Below, in pieces: positions 35,541 to 45,724 of a DNA stretch of 64,000 bases. The notes beneath the pieces were generated by a model. It saw nothing but the letters and a program-made list of their open reading frames with translations, was not told the DNA's origin and searched no databases. Every line of letters starts with the position of its first letter. Position 1 is the stretch's first letter. This stretch comes from Helianthus annuus (taxonomy: Eukaryota; Streptophyta; Magnoliopsida; Asterales; Asteraceae): the NCBI RefSeq assembly GCF_002127325.2, contig NC_035443.2, positions 25,715,050 through 25,779,049 of the forward strand, written 5' to 3'. The translations under genes were made by a program, and so were the position numbers.

Positions 35541-36703
35541 GATTGGTATCAGAGCCATAACTATAGGGAATTAGGCTAGACACGACCTAGTCCGGGTCAA
35601 TGTCTTAGAGACCTAGACTATAGTTAGGAACCAACAGACCGAGCTTATGTGCTATTCCTCGCCTGCACTACACTATCACCGCACTCGAATTTTCAATAAT
35701 GAGAAGGCGATTTAGTCAAGATTAGGTGTGAAAACCGCAAACTCTCAACTAAATTGCTGGATCAATGCTATTTTATCAACTTATCAATGATTTCTTCATT
35801 CTTTTCAATAACGAACACTTATTCAACGGGGAATTATACCAGATTAGGAGTGAAATCCATATTTTGATGAATAATCTCCTCTACTTTACTAAAATCAGGG
35901 TAAAGTTGTCAAGCCAGGGATGAAACCCTAACCTTGACGACTTGTCCATAAGATTCTACCAAAACTCTCACCAAAGCCTCGACGGACTCCAGCGACCTGA
36001 ACTCACGAGTATGACCTAGGAAGTGCGTGCCGAATGCCCAAGAATCGAGGCAGACGCCGATTCCGAAGGTCGAAATGTGACGACAAGTCTATTGAGAATA
36101 GTCAAATCGCTTTGGGTAGTCGATGTCTAATAGCCGCAGACAATCTATTCCTCGATTTTTACGTGTTTTGATTTTGAGCCTGCAATTGCTGACTCTGATA
36201 ATTCGTCGACTTTATGTGTGTTATATGTATTTATCTGTTTACATGTTTAAATTTTTGGAGGATTATTCGATTTTGCTACCACTTCGATCAACACACACAA
36301 CTCGCACCACCCTTCTGTCTCAATACGCTCTCAAGTCGCTGCAAATCTAGACGAAATTACGCTACGATATACGCTTATTCTATACTCGACATGCTGTACG
36401 ATTATACTATACTACTCGACATACTAAACGAGACCGAAATATACGGACGACACGCGAGCTTGGAATGATAGGTTTCTGTATTCTGACTGCCTCTGTTATT
36501 AAATGTGTATGTGCTTCTGTGATTATGTGTCTCTATGCTCTACGTGCCTGCGTGCTTACGTGCTTCTGTGATTACATGGAACTGTGGTTATGTGATTATG
36601 TGTTTATGCGATACTTGTCTCAACGTGTTCCTGAGTTTAGTAAGTAGTAGACGTGTGAGGTGAGATTCGATTTTGATGTGTCTGAGACCTACGGCGATGT
36701 CTG

Positions 36704-37597
36704 TTGCAGACCATGTCGTCATCTGGACACCGAACCCCACTTACTCGCCAAGAAAAGAGAGACAGACGTCTTGCTGCTATCATCGCCAAGCAAGTAGCAA
36801 AAGCTGTGAGCGATGTCTATGAAAACGTCAGTAAATCATCTGAGGAATCGAGAACTGAAGCCCCCAATGATGTTACGAAGACTGTTTTTAGCTTCAAACA
36901 GTTCAAGGCATGTGGACCAAAGGAATTCACCGGAGAAGATGGCCCAGCAGCTATGTTTCAATGGTTTGATTCCATCGAAGTCACTCTACGCCAAAGCGGC
37001 TGTCCAGAAAATCTCCGTACCCTAAACGCAACCGGCGTCTTCCAGTCTCGAGCTCAAGACTGGTGGACGACCGAGCGAAACAAACGCGGAAATGATGCAG
37101 CTTATGAGCTGACATGGAAAGAGTTGAAAGCCATTATGATGGACGAATTCAGCCCTCCCCATGAACGCCAAAAGCTGGAGGACGAGTTTTGGAACATTAA
37201 GCAGAAGGATAGAGATAACGCAGCCCTGACTGCTCGCTTTAAACAGCTCAGCATCATCTGTCCCGATCAAGTCAAGATGTCAGACATGGCCATCAAGAAG
37301 TACATTCGAGCTCTACCCGATTGTGTTGCCGATTTTGTTCATGTCGCGAAGACCTCATCAATTGAAGAAACTTACTTGCTTGCCGCCGAGATCAACGACA
37401 AGCGAGTAAAAGCTGGTTTCTGGGATAAGCCCTCCAAGTCTCTGCATCAAGCCACCACGGCATCGACCGCCGAAACCGCCACTGCTCAACCATCCAAGTC
37501 ATCACGCCGCAAGAATAAGCAAAACAACAGCAGCTCCAGCAACAAGAACTGTGCAGTCACCACCACTGCTGCTCCCCTGCAAGCCGTACCGGCTTAG
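36704..37597 (+). CDS. Element G gag (capsid) polyprotein
   Basis: An uninterrupted frame of 297 aa (start at 36704 or, more likely from context, the ATG at 36713). The centre has the retrotransposon gag signature: FTGEDGPAAMFQWFDSIE, AQDWWTTE, LTWKELKAIMMDEF, LEDEFWNIKQ and IRALPDCV. The N-terminus is basic and the tail is rich in Ser, Thr and Asn. It would assemble particles in the cytoplasm. A stop at 37595-37597 separates it from the zinc knuckle, which in related elements is part of the same protein, so this is a truncated gag. Confidence 0.8.
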   Translation: MQTMSSSGHRTPLTRQEKRDRRLAAIIAKQVAKAVSDVYENVSKSSEESRTEAPNDVTKTVFSFKQFKACGPKEFTGEDGPAAMFQWFDSIEVTLRQSGCPENLRTLNATGVFQSRAQDWWTTERNKRGNDAAYELTWKELKAIMMDEFSPPHERQKLEDEFWNIKQKDRDNAALTARFKQLSIICPDQVKMSDMAIKKYIRALPDCVADFVHVAKTSSIEETYLLAAEINDKRVKAGFWDKPSKSLHQATTASTAETATAQPSKSSRRKNKQNNSSSSNKNCAVTTTAAPLQAVPA

Positions 37598-37867
37598 CAG
37601 CAGTCTCATCACCGACCAGCACCAGTTACCCAAGCGCCGCCAGCAAAGCGTGCTTACACAGGTCCCCACCCGCTCTGCCCGACATGCTCATATCATCATC
37701 CGGTGGGTCTTGCCTGTCGTTTCTGCGCTCATTGCAATTTGTACGGTCATTTCACTGCCAACTGTCGCTATGGTCCCCGTAACACCGCAACTCCTGCCAC
37801 TGCTCATCAAGCTCTACTCCCAGCCCCGCGAGGCCAACTAGCGGCTCAGGCACCCGCGATCAATGCT

Positions 37868-38711
37868 TAAGTCTGCTTTGCATGCGGTGACCCTAACCAC
37901 TTTGCAAACATGTGCCCGAACAGGGTTGTAAATCAAGAGCCCCAGCAGCAGCAGCAACAAGCAGCACGCGCCAGAACCTTCAGCATTAATGCTCGTCAAG
38001 CCCAGGCTGACAACAACGTGGCTAATGGTACGTTCCCTGTGAATGGTATTTATGCATCGTGTTTGTTTGATACTTGAGCCGATAACTGCTTTGTGTCGTT
38101 TGAATTCGAGAAGCTCCTTAGTCGTAAATGTTCTTATCTCCCCTCGTCGTTCGAAGTTGAAGTCACTACTGGAAGAACTGTCGTCGTTAATTATGTTCTT
38201 CGTGATTGTACTCTCGAGCTCAGCAATCACATCTTCCCAATCAATCTCATTCCGATGCAACTCGTAAGTTTTGACACCATAGTAGGCATAGACTTTCTTC
38301 GCGAAAACCATGCTGAAGTTGTGTGCTTCGACAAGATGATTCGATTCTCGCTCGCGAATGGTGATTTACTGTGTGTCTATGGCTAAACTGCTTATAAAGG
38401 TCTCAAGCTCATGTCATGTGTCCAAGCTAGCAAGTATCTCCGCAAGGAATACAGAGCTTTCTTGGCCAACATTGTAGTAGCGGAGAAGGAAAAGAAAAGG
38501 AAGGCCGAAATTAAAGACGTCCCTGTGGTCCGTGAATTTCCTTAGGTGTTCCCTGATGACCTTCCTGGATTACCGCTTAGTCGTGATATCGACTTCCATA
38601 TCGACCTCATTCCTGGAGCAAATCCCGTAGCCAAAACCCCTTATCGACTCGTGCCATCCGAAATGCGGGAACTCTCGAACCAACTCCAGGAATTACTTGA
38701 GAAAGGTTTTA
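37868..38711 (+). pseudogene. Element G zinc knuckle, protease and start of reverse transcriptase
   Basis: CFACGDPNHFANMCP (about 37870-37915) is a CCHC zinc knuckle. A protease follows, but its active-site DTGAD is encoded with TGA in place of the glycine codon (38076-38078), so translation would stop at the catalytic centre. More stops lie at 38384 and 38543. The last part has [29 protein letters not shown] and [12 protein letters not shown], the link to reverse transcriptase. The region ends at the junction with LTR A. Confidence 0.8.
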
Positions 38712-40656
38712 TTCGCCAGAGTTTCCTTTGTAAATGGAGGTGTCCATGCTTACTAGCATATCATTTTCTTCTTAAAAATTCATTCAAACAATTCTCAATC
38801 ATCAACATACAGTCTCTATTTACCAAACTTGTCAAAAACAAGCATAAACCATAAACTTATGAACTTGAAAATTTATAAAATTATGTAGTAAGTTACTAGC
38901 ATACTTTGTAAGTCTTGTTAACTTTAAAAATGTGATTAGTTCCTTAAAAACTTCATTTTTAAAGAGTTTGAATTCACAACTTCTAGTCATATTTTCTAAA
39001 AATATTTCTTTGTGAAATTTTCTTATTACACAAGTGTTTCTACACTTGTTTATCCACTAAAAATGTGTTAAGTTTATGTAAGATCCAAGTTTTAACGAAA
39101 CTCATACTTTTCACTTGGTTCTTTCGAAAAACCACTCATGGATCTTTAGATCTACAAGATTATAACCTACTTTAATCTTTATTTTTCAAGAAAACATTCA
39201 TTTATTCAAGTTCATAGTTTAGGTGTGGATGATTCCATCATCCTACAACTTTTTATCTTTCTCATCTTGCTAGATCATGTTTTTAATCATGATCTAGCAA
39301 GTCCATATGATGATCCATATCACTTCTACTAGCAAACAATAATCAACAAGCATTACAACATAAGAATAACATGATTTCTTCATCAACTTAACACTACTTC
39401 ATCACAAAGTTGGTTCATGTTCAAGACTTGTTTATGTTTTTAGTGTTTCTTGAGATTTCATCATTCTTTTAACTATTAACCAAAGATGAAGTGGATGAAG
39501 ATCTAAGAGACTTACCACTAGCACAAGGCTAGGGGAGTTCTAGTGAACAAAAGTGGTGGATAAAAGAAAATGAGAGCGGTCCTTGAGCTTCCGAACACAC
39601 CGAGCTTGTTTGTATGATCTCTAACACCCTTGGATGTATGTAGATTGCATGAAATGAAACTTGAAGGTGGTGATGGTGGTGTGGGTGATCTCGGCCAAAC
39701 AAGAGGAGAGGGAGAGAGTGGGAGTGAGTTTTGAAAGTGTGTTGTGAAGTGAGAGAGTGGTGGACTTGGGGTTATTACTTATAAGCTCCAACACCTCTTT
39801 AACCTTGGTATAATATGCTTCCTTATCCATCAACATGATCTAATTAAATAATGAAAGAAATCCATGGGTGGGTCACCCATGGTGACCGTCGCCAAGGGGG
39901 GGGGGGGTATAGGGTTGGGTTTCAACAATATAGTTAGTGGTTTGGTTATAATCCAAGTGTTTAGTTAGTGTCTTATGAGTGTTATTAAATATATAGTGTG
40001 TTAGGGTGTTCGGGGACCCTAACTAGCTCAGAAAAATAAAAACAATGTGTTTAACAATATTTTTGTGTTCCGGGTAAAGTCCGGTTGTTCGGTTGGGTGT
40101 TGTTCCATTAAAATGCTTAATTAATTCTTAAGGTGTCTTTTATAATACTTTTAGGGACACTTTTAATTCCCAACACTTTGGAAAGTATCTAGGACCATTT
40201 TGTCAAGTTTTTGCACATTACTAGCATAATTAAATGCTGAATTTTTGTTATTAAGTGCAAAATTCTGCATTTGGGGTGTGTTTTAGGCACTTCCCGACAC
40301 TATAACTATCACCTAGTGACGCAGTTTTATGGTCCTCACTTCCCTACACTCCCTACTAGTGTAGTATTCTATCTCTGGCTCATACTGGCCTCAAAAACAT
40401 TGTCTGTCTAGGTGCTGGCACTGTCAGCATGTCTCTGGGTTATCCACTCACTGTGCTAACTGTGCTTTGTGCATCAAGTTTGTCACTAAGGTTTGCATGT
40501 AATAAATGGAGTGACAGTATAAAATGTGATGCACATGTATGCATGTAACAGAAAACAGAAAGCAGTTTAATCACAGTTGAAATCAAGCACAGTCATTAAG
40601 CACAATTTAATCATTAATTAAGTGTACGGATACCTGTAATTGTGAGGGTTGTCACA

Positions 40657-40671
40657 TCCCCCCCCCCCCCC
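40657..40671 (-). promoter_or_regulatory. Polypurine tract of element A
   Basis: On the minus strand a run of 14 G followed by A stands directly before the LTR start TGTGACAACC. This is the position of the primer for plus-strand DNA synthesis. Most of these tracts are mixed A/G, so a pure G run is odd and may be expanded. Confidence 0.7.
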
Positions 40672-40696
40672 GTTAAGAAAATTTTGTCCCGAAATT

Positions 40697-41998
40697 TTAG
40701 GTTCTGCTTCTAGTTGCAGGGGTCTTGGGGAATAAATGCGGGTACTTCTCTTTCATACGATCCTCACGTTCCCATGTGAATTCTGGGCCGTGTCGTGCCT
40801 TCCATCGAACTTTGACGAGTTTGACACTACTTCGGCGTGTCTTGTTAATCTTCCAATCAGTAACCTCGGCGGGTTCTTCAATGAAGTGGAGCGTGTCGTC
40901 GATATGAACTTCGTCAGCAGGAATGACCACAGTCTCTTGTGTTGGACTCTTCTTCAGGTTGGATACATGGAACGTATCATGAACACCATTAAGTTCGGCA
41001 GGTAGGTCCAACTTGTATGCTACAAGCCCGATCCTTTGCAGGATTTTGAATGGGCCAATGTAGCATGGATTCAACTTCCCACGCTTTCCAAAGCGTGCCA
41101 CACCCTTCCAGGGTGAAACCTTCAATAAAACCATATCTCCCACCTCGAATTCCATAGGTTTCCTTCTTCGGTCCGCATAACACTTTTGTCGATCGCGAGC
41201 CGCCTTGATGCGTTCTTGGATTTGTGCAATCTTGTCTGTCGTTTCCTGGACCAATTCTGGACCAACTAGTTGTCTATCACCCGCGTCAGCCCAACAAATC
41301 GGCGATCGACATTTGCATCCATAGAGAGCTTCGAACGGTGCGGCTTGAATACTTGCATGATAACTGTTATTGTATGAAAACTCCACCAATGGTAGGTGAG
41401 TGTCCCAACTTCCACCTAAATCCATTACGCAAGCTCGCAACATGTCTTCTAATGTCTGAATCGTTCGTTCACTCTGTCCATCTGTTTACGGGTGAAAAGC
41501 TGTACTTAGATTCAACTGAGAACCGAATGCTTCTTGAAAGGATTGCCAAATCCTTGACATGAATCTTCCGTCTCTATCAGAGATGATCGAAAGAGGCACT
41601 CCATGTCTTGCAACAATCTCCCTCATGTATATCTCAGCAAGTTTGCTCGTGTTGTCTTTTTCCCTGATGGGCAAAAAGTGCGCAGATTTCTTTAGACGGT
41701 CTACTATCACCCAAATCGTATCATGACCCTTGGGTGTCCTTGGCAATTTTGTTATGAAATCCATTGAAATCTATTCCCATTTCCATTTGGGTATTTCAGG
41801 TTGCTGCAGTAGACCTGAAGGCTTCTGGTATTCGGCTTTCACTTTGGCGCAAGTTAAAAATTTACCAACGTATACCGCAACATCGCCTTTCATCCTTGGC
41901 CACCAATAGAAATCCTTAAGATCTTGGTACATCTTATCCGCTCCTGGATGAATCGAGTACCGTGACTTGTGAGCTTCATCAAAAATAACCTTTCTCAA
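40697..41998 (-). pseudogene. Element A integrase, broken
   Basis: Two frames cover the gene. The upstream one (41998-41771) has the HHCC zinc region ([27 protein letters not shown]). The next (41764-41486) has the core (MDFITKLPRTPKGHDTIWVIVDRLKKSAHF, DRDGRF). A stop between core and tail (about 41486, in SVN.. context) is followed by 41443-40697, with [13 protein letters not shown], a [12 protein letters not shown] linker and the chromodomain-like end [21 protein letters not shown] stop also separates zinc region and core near 41765. Confidence 0.85.
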
Positions 41999-43386
41999 TC
42001 CTTAAGATCTTGGTACATCTTATCTGCTCCTTCCTCGTTTGGTACCAAGTGCTTCTCCATCCCACGGAGATACTCGTCCTCAATATTCCTTTCTTTGAGA
42101 GCTTCTCTCTGCGCGACACGAATGCGCAATGAGAGGTCTGTCTGGACAATCATTTCCAAAGCCCTAACCCTTATGGGCTTGATCCTTTCTTTCCGACTTA
42201 GGGCATCGGCGACCACGTTCGCCTTCCCTGGATGATACTTGATTTCACAGTCGTAGTCGTTCAACAATTCTACCCAGCGTCTTTGCCTCATGTTAAGCTC
42301 CTTCTGGTCAAATATGTGCTGCAGGCTCTTATGATCAGTGAAGATTGTACATCATGTGCCATACAAATAATGTCGCCAGATCTTCAACGCAAATACCACC
42401 ACGCCTAATTCCAAGTCATGCGTGGTATAGTTTTTCTCATGGATCTTTAACTGGCGTGACGCGTATGCTATAACTTTTTGTCGCTGCATCAACACGCATC
42501 CTAAACCCTAACGCGAGGCGTCACAATGTACCACGAAGTCGTCCGATCCTTCGGGTAGAGATAATATTGGTACGTCACAAAGCTTGCTCTTCAACAACTG
42601 AAATGCTTCTTCTTGTTTGTCTCCCCAATCAAACTTCTTGTCTTTTTGCGTGAGGGAGGTCAAAGGTTGAGCGATTTTTGAGAAATCCTCAATGAACCTT
42701 CGATAATAACCAGCCAAACTTAAGAATTGTCGTATCTCGGTTGGCGTCTTCGGAGTCTCCCAGTTCTTTATCGCTTCGATCTTTGTGGGATCCACATGGA
42801 TTCCATTTCCATTAACCACATGTCCAAGAAATTGGACTTCGCGTAACCAGAACTCGCACTTCGAAAACTTGGCATACAATTTCTCCTTTTTAAGTAGCTC
42901 CAAAATAGCTCTTAAATGTTGTTCGTGCTCATCCTTCATCTTCGAGTAGATCAAGATGTCATTAATGAACACAATCACGAACTTGTCGAGGTATGGCTTA
43001 CAAACTCTGTTCATCAAATCCATAAAAACGGCTGGCGCGTTTGTCAACCCAAATAGCATCACAAGAAACTCGTAATGTCCATATCGAGTTCTAAAAGTAG
43101 TCTAGGGAATACTTTCCTCTTGGATTCTCAACTGATGATATCCTGATCGCAAATCGATCTTTGAGTAGAAACTTGAACCTTGCAACTGGTCAAATAGGTC
43201 ATCAATTCTCGGCAGAGGATATCTATTCTTGATTGTCAACTTGTTTAGTTCTCGGTAGTCGATACACATACGAAAGCTACCATCCTTCTTCTTGACAAAC
43301 AAAACTGGAGCTCCCCAAGGCGAGAAGCTTGGTCTGATGAATCCCTTGTCTAACAGCTCCTGGAGCTGCGTTGACAACTCCTGCAT
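41999..43386 (-). pseudogene. Element A reverse transcriptase and RNase H, broken
   Basis: From 43386 the minus strand encodes [37 protein letters not shown] (N-terminal fingers), a stop at 43102, then from 43062 [19 protein letters not shown] and [14 protein letters not shown]. In active elements the last motif has FIDD; here the first catalytic Asp is Asn. A stop at 42508 cuts the RNase H after VVHCDAS, and another lies near 42350. RNase H ends with [18 protein letters not shown] (about 42250-42190). A word of 27 bp is duplicated at 41912 and 41998 and shifts the frame into integrase. Confidence 0.88.
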
Positions 43387-43503
43387 CTACGAAGGCGCAA
43401 GTCGGTAGGGTGCCTTAGCCACAAGCGCGGCACCTGGAACTAAGTCAATGTGGAACTCGACTTGTCTTTGCACCGGTAATCCTGACAAGTCTTCTGGAAA
43501 GAC

Positions 43504-44499
43504 TCAAGGATATTCCTTTACGACTGGAATGTCTTCGATCTTTGGCTCAACGGCTTCTTTATCTACGATATATGCCAGGAAGGCAACACATCCCTTCTGT
43601 AAACACTTTCTAGTTTTCAGACAGCTAATGATTCTCAGAGGCGTATCACGCTTTTCTCCATGGACCACAATTGTCTCTCCCTCTTCTATTGGGATACGGA
43701 TGGTCTTTTCGTGACAAACAAACTCGGCTTTGTTGCTTGACAACCAATCCATCCCTACTACCACGTCGAAACTTCCCAACTCGACTGGTAGTAGATCCAA
43801 AGTGAACTTGCGTTCTCCCAGCTCAATTACGCATCCTCTGATGACTTCATTGGTTTCAACTAGCTTTTCATTAGCCAGTTCAATTGAGTACGGAATGTCT
43901 AACTTACTAGCAGTTAGCCCAAGCATATTCTTAAATTCTAACGATACAAAGCTATAGTCGGCACCAGTATCAAACAGAACAGATGCAAAGCGTTGATTTA
44001 TAGGGAATGTACCAGTGACAACGTCTGGATCCTGGCGCGCTTCCCTTGCTCCAATGTTGAATACTCTCCCACGGGCTTGATTCAGTTTTGGGCATTCCCT
44101 CATAAAGTGCCCAACATCTCCACAATTAAAACATCCCGGTCCCCGACCATTACCATTTCCATTTCCACCTTGAGTGTTGTTTTGGTTGCGATTTCCACTC
44201 CCAGCTTGGTTCGCAACATTCCCACGGTTTCCATTTCCGCCATTTCCTCCTTGTTGGCGGTTTCCATTACCATTCCCATAACCTCGATTACCACCACGCT
44301 CAGCACCAGTTCCATCCCAACACGTATCCTTCGAGTGGCCGTTCTTCCCGCATGACTCGCATTTCCTCAATCTGCATTGGCCAGAACGATGGCGCTGGCA
44401 CGTATCACACTTGGGCAGAGTGCCCATATAACCCTTCCCTTTGTTTTCGACACCGGTTGTGGCTCTGGCCGGTGTGCTTGACTCGCCCTTCTTGCTCAC
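43504..44499 (-). CDS. Element A zinc knuckles and aspartic protease
   Basis: An open 331-aa frame. An N-terminal zinc-rich part (CDTCQRHRSGQCRLRKCESCGKNGH has two more CX2C pairs than usual) is followed by Gly/Asn-rich repeats (GNGNGNRQQGG) and a classical knuckle CFNCGDVGHFMREC. The protease has an intact active site LFDTGADYSFVS and the second landmark VVVGMDWLS. It ends with VVKEYP, the usual hinge before reverse transcriptase. In related elements this continues gag without a break; here a stop (about 44525) separates it from the capsid part. Confidence 0.85.
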   Translation of the reverse strand: MSKKGESSTPARATTGVENKGKGYMGTLPKCDTCQRHRSGQCRLRKCESCGKNGHSKDTCWDGTGAERGGNRGYGNGNGNRQQGGNGGNGNRGNVANQAGSGNRNQNNTQGGNGNGNGRGPGCFNCGDVGHFMRECPKLNQARGRVFNIGAREARQDPDVVTGTFPINQRFASVLFDTGADYSFVSLEFKNMLGLTASKLDIPYSIELANEKLVETNEVIRGCVIELGERKFTLDLLPVELGSFDVVVGMDWLSSNKAEFVCHEKTIRIPIEEGETIVVHGEKRDTPLRIISCLKTRKCLQKGCVAFLAYIVDKEAVEPKIEDIPVVKEYP

Positions 44500-44529
44500 G
44501 TTGCTGGTACCTTGTTTGAAGTTGGAAAA

Positions 44530-45371
44530 TTACCGTTTGTTTTCACCAGACGACTCCACATGAGTCTCCTTCTTCTTCGGTTCAGCAACTGAAAACTTGT
44601 TCAATCTATTAGCTTCCTTAGTAAGTGCCACACTGAGATCGATGGCTTCCGTGATCGTTACAGGCTTGGACGTGGTAACCATGCTCATGATCTGGGGTGC
44701 CAATCCTCGGATGAAGCGCTCAACGCGTTTAAATTCGGGTGTGACCATGTACGGCACCACATGGGACAAATCGTGAAACCTTTGAACATATTCTGCAATC
44801 TTGGGACCTTCTATTTTTAGGTGCCAGAACTCAGTTTCTAGCTTCTGTATTTCAGCTCGCGAGCAGTACTTCTTCCTCATTAGCTCTTTCAGCTCATTCC
44901 AGGTTAACGCATAGGCCGCCGCCTCTCCCAATGTTTGCACTTGCAGATTCCACCACGAAAGGGCACCATCCAGAAACAACCCTGAGATGTAGGTCACTTG
45001 TTGCTCGGGAGCACACTTGCTCATCCATAGGACAGAGTCTGTCTTTTCAGCCCACCTGACAAACGCAACAGCACCTCCAGTGCCGTCGAAATTCACGGGC
45101 TTACAGTCGAGGAATTGCTTGTAGGTGCACCCTGCACATACGTTAGAATTTACAAATGGTATTAGCGGACGCGCTAGAAATATCCAAATGTATCGTAATA
45201 TATCTCAAGCGACTTAACATTACCATTGGGTGGATTGTTATTGTCGTTGTTGTTCAAGATATTTCCGCTTGTTTCTGCATGGGAGGCCGCATACTGGGCT
45301 ATAGCCGCGGCAATTATCCCTTGGAGTTCCGCCTCAGTAGTGGGCATGCGCGCGTCGCGTCGTGGAGGCAT
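44530..45371 (-). pseudogene. Element A gag (capsid), N-terminal part frameshifted
   Basis: The frame from 45371 (MPPRRDARMPTTEAELQGII...) is the usual gag start but ends at 45174. The capsid continues from 45096 with FDGTGGAVAFVRWAEKTDSVL, GALSWWNLQVQTLG, LTWNELKELMRKKY, LETEFWHLKIEG and FIRGLAPQI. Between them about 80 bp are out of frame. The product would be the particle protein. It lies directly after the extra ORF (end 45725) with a spacer of about 350 bp. Confidence 0.8.
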
Positions 45372-45724
45372 CTTCTAAAAGATGATCATGTTGGTCAGGT
45401 CATAGTAAGTAAATAATATGCGTACGTAATAACATTCATCAATCACATAACATCCCATGTTATAAAATAAAACAAATAATTCAACAGAACATGTAGTAAG
45501 AACGTTGCCATTGGGCTTTCATTAATCATGACCACCATATCGTTTTTACATGTTCTACAGTACATCACATATCAAAATAAGATCATGGGGTTACATCACC
45601 CCCAAAAATACAAATCTGTCTACACAAATCATGTACAAAAGCGTGGTCTTCAAAAAGTCTTCACAAGCTGGCCCAATCGCGACTTTCTCACCAAAATGAT
45701 CTACCTGCATCAAACCAAAAATAC

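Larger units (their letters stand above)
32714..38711 (+). mobile_element. Ty3/gypsy element G, 5' half only (chimeric)
   Basis: An LTR (32714-35540; TGTAACACCCC ... GGGGGGTGACA) is followed by a primer site TGGTATCAGAGC (35544-35555), an untranslated leader, gag, zinc knuckle, protease and the very start of reverse transcriptase. The coding sequence breaks off at GFIRQSF and continues as LTR A. Its LTR is related to solo LTR E: both have CTGAGTTGTCGGAAC and end CATGCCCCGATGATT-like plus CATCGGTTGGGG-type words. The 3' half and the second LTR are missing, so it cannot transpose. Confidence 0.85.
31606..40656 (-). repeat. 3' LTR of element A, interrupted by element G
   Basis: Its two pieces, 31606-32713 and 38712-40656, match 47791-48900 and 49464-51414 of the 5' LTR nearly base for base. 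Between them, 563 bp of LTR are gone and 6.0 kb of element G are present. A minus-strand TATA box TATAAGTAAT is at 39774-39783, and a palindrome CCATGGGTGGGTCACCCATGG followed by a G run at 39862-39907. The 71-aa frame here and its copy in the 5' LTR lie just downstream of the TATA box and are probably leader sequence, not genes. Confidence 0.85.

Noticed and set aside
39621..39836. 71-aa frame shared by both LTRs of element A
   Set aside because: Similarity follows from LTR duplication; it lies just downstream of the TATA box and probably is leader.
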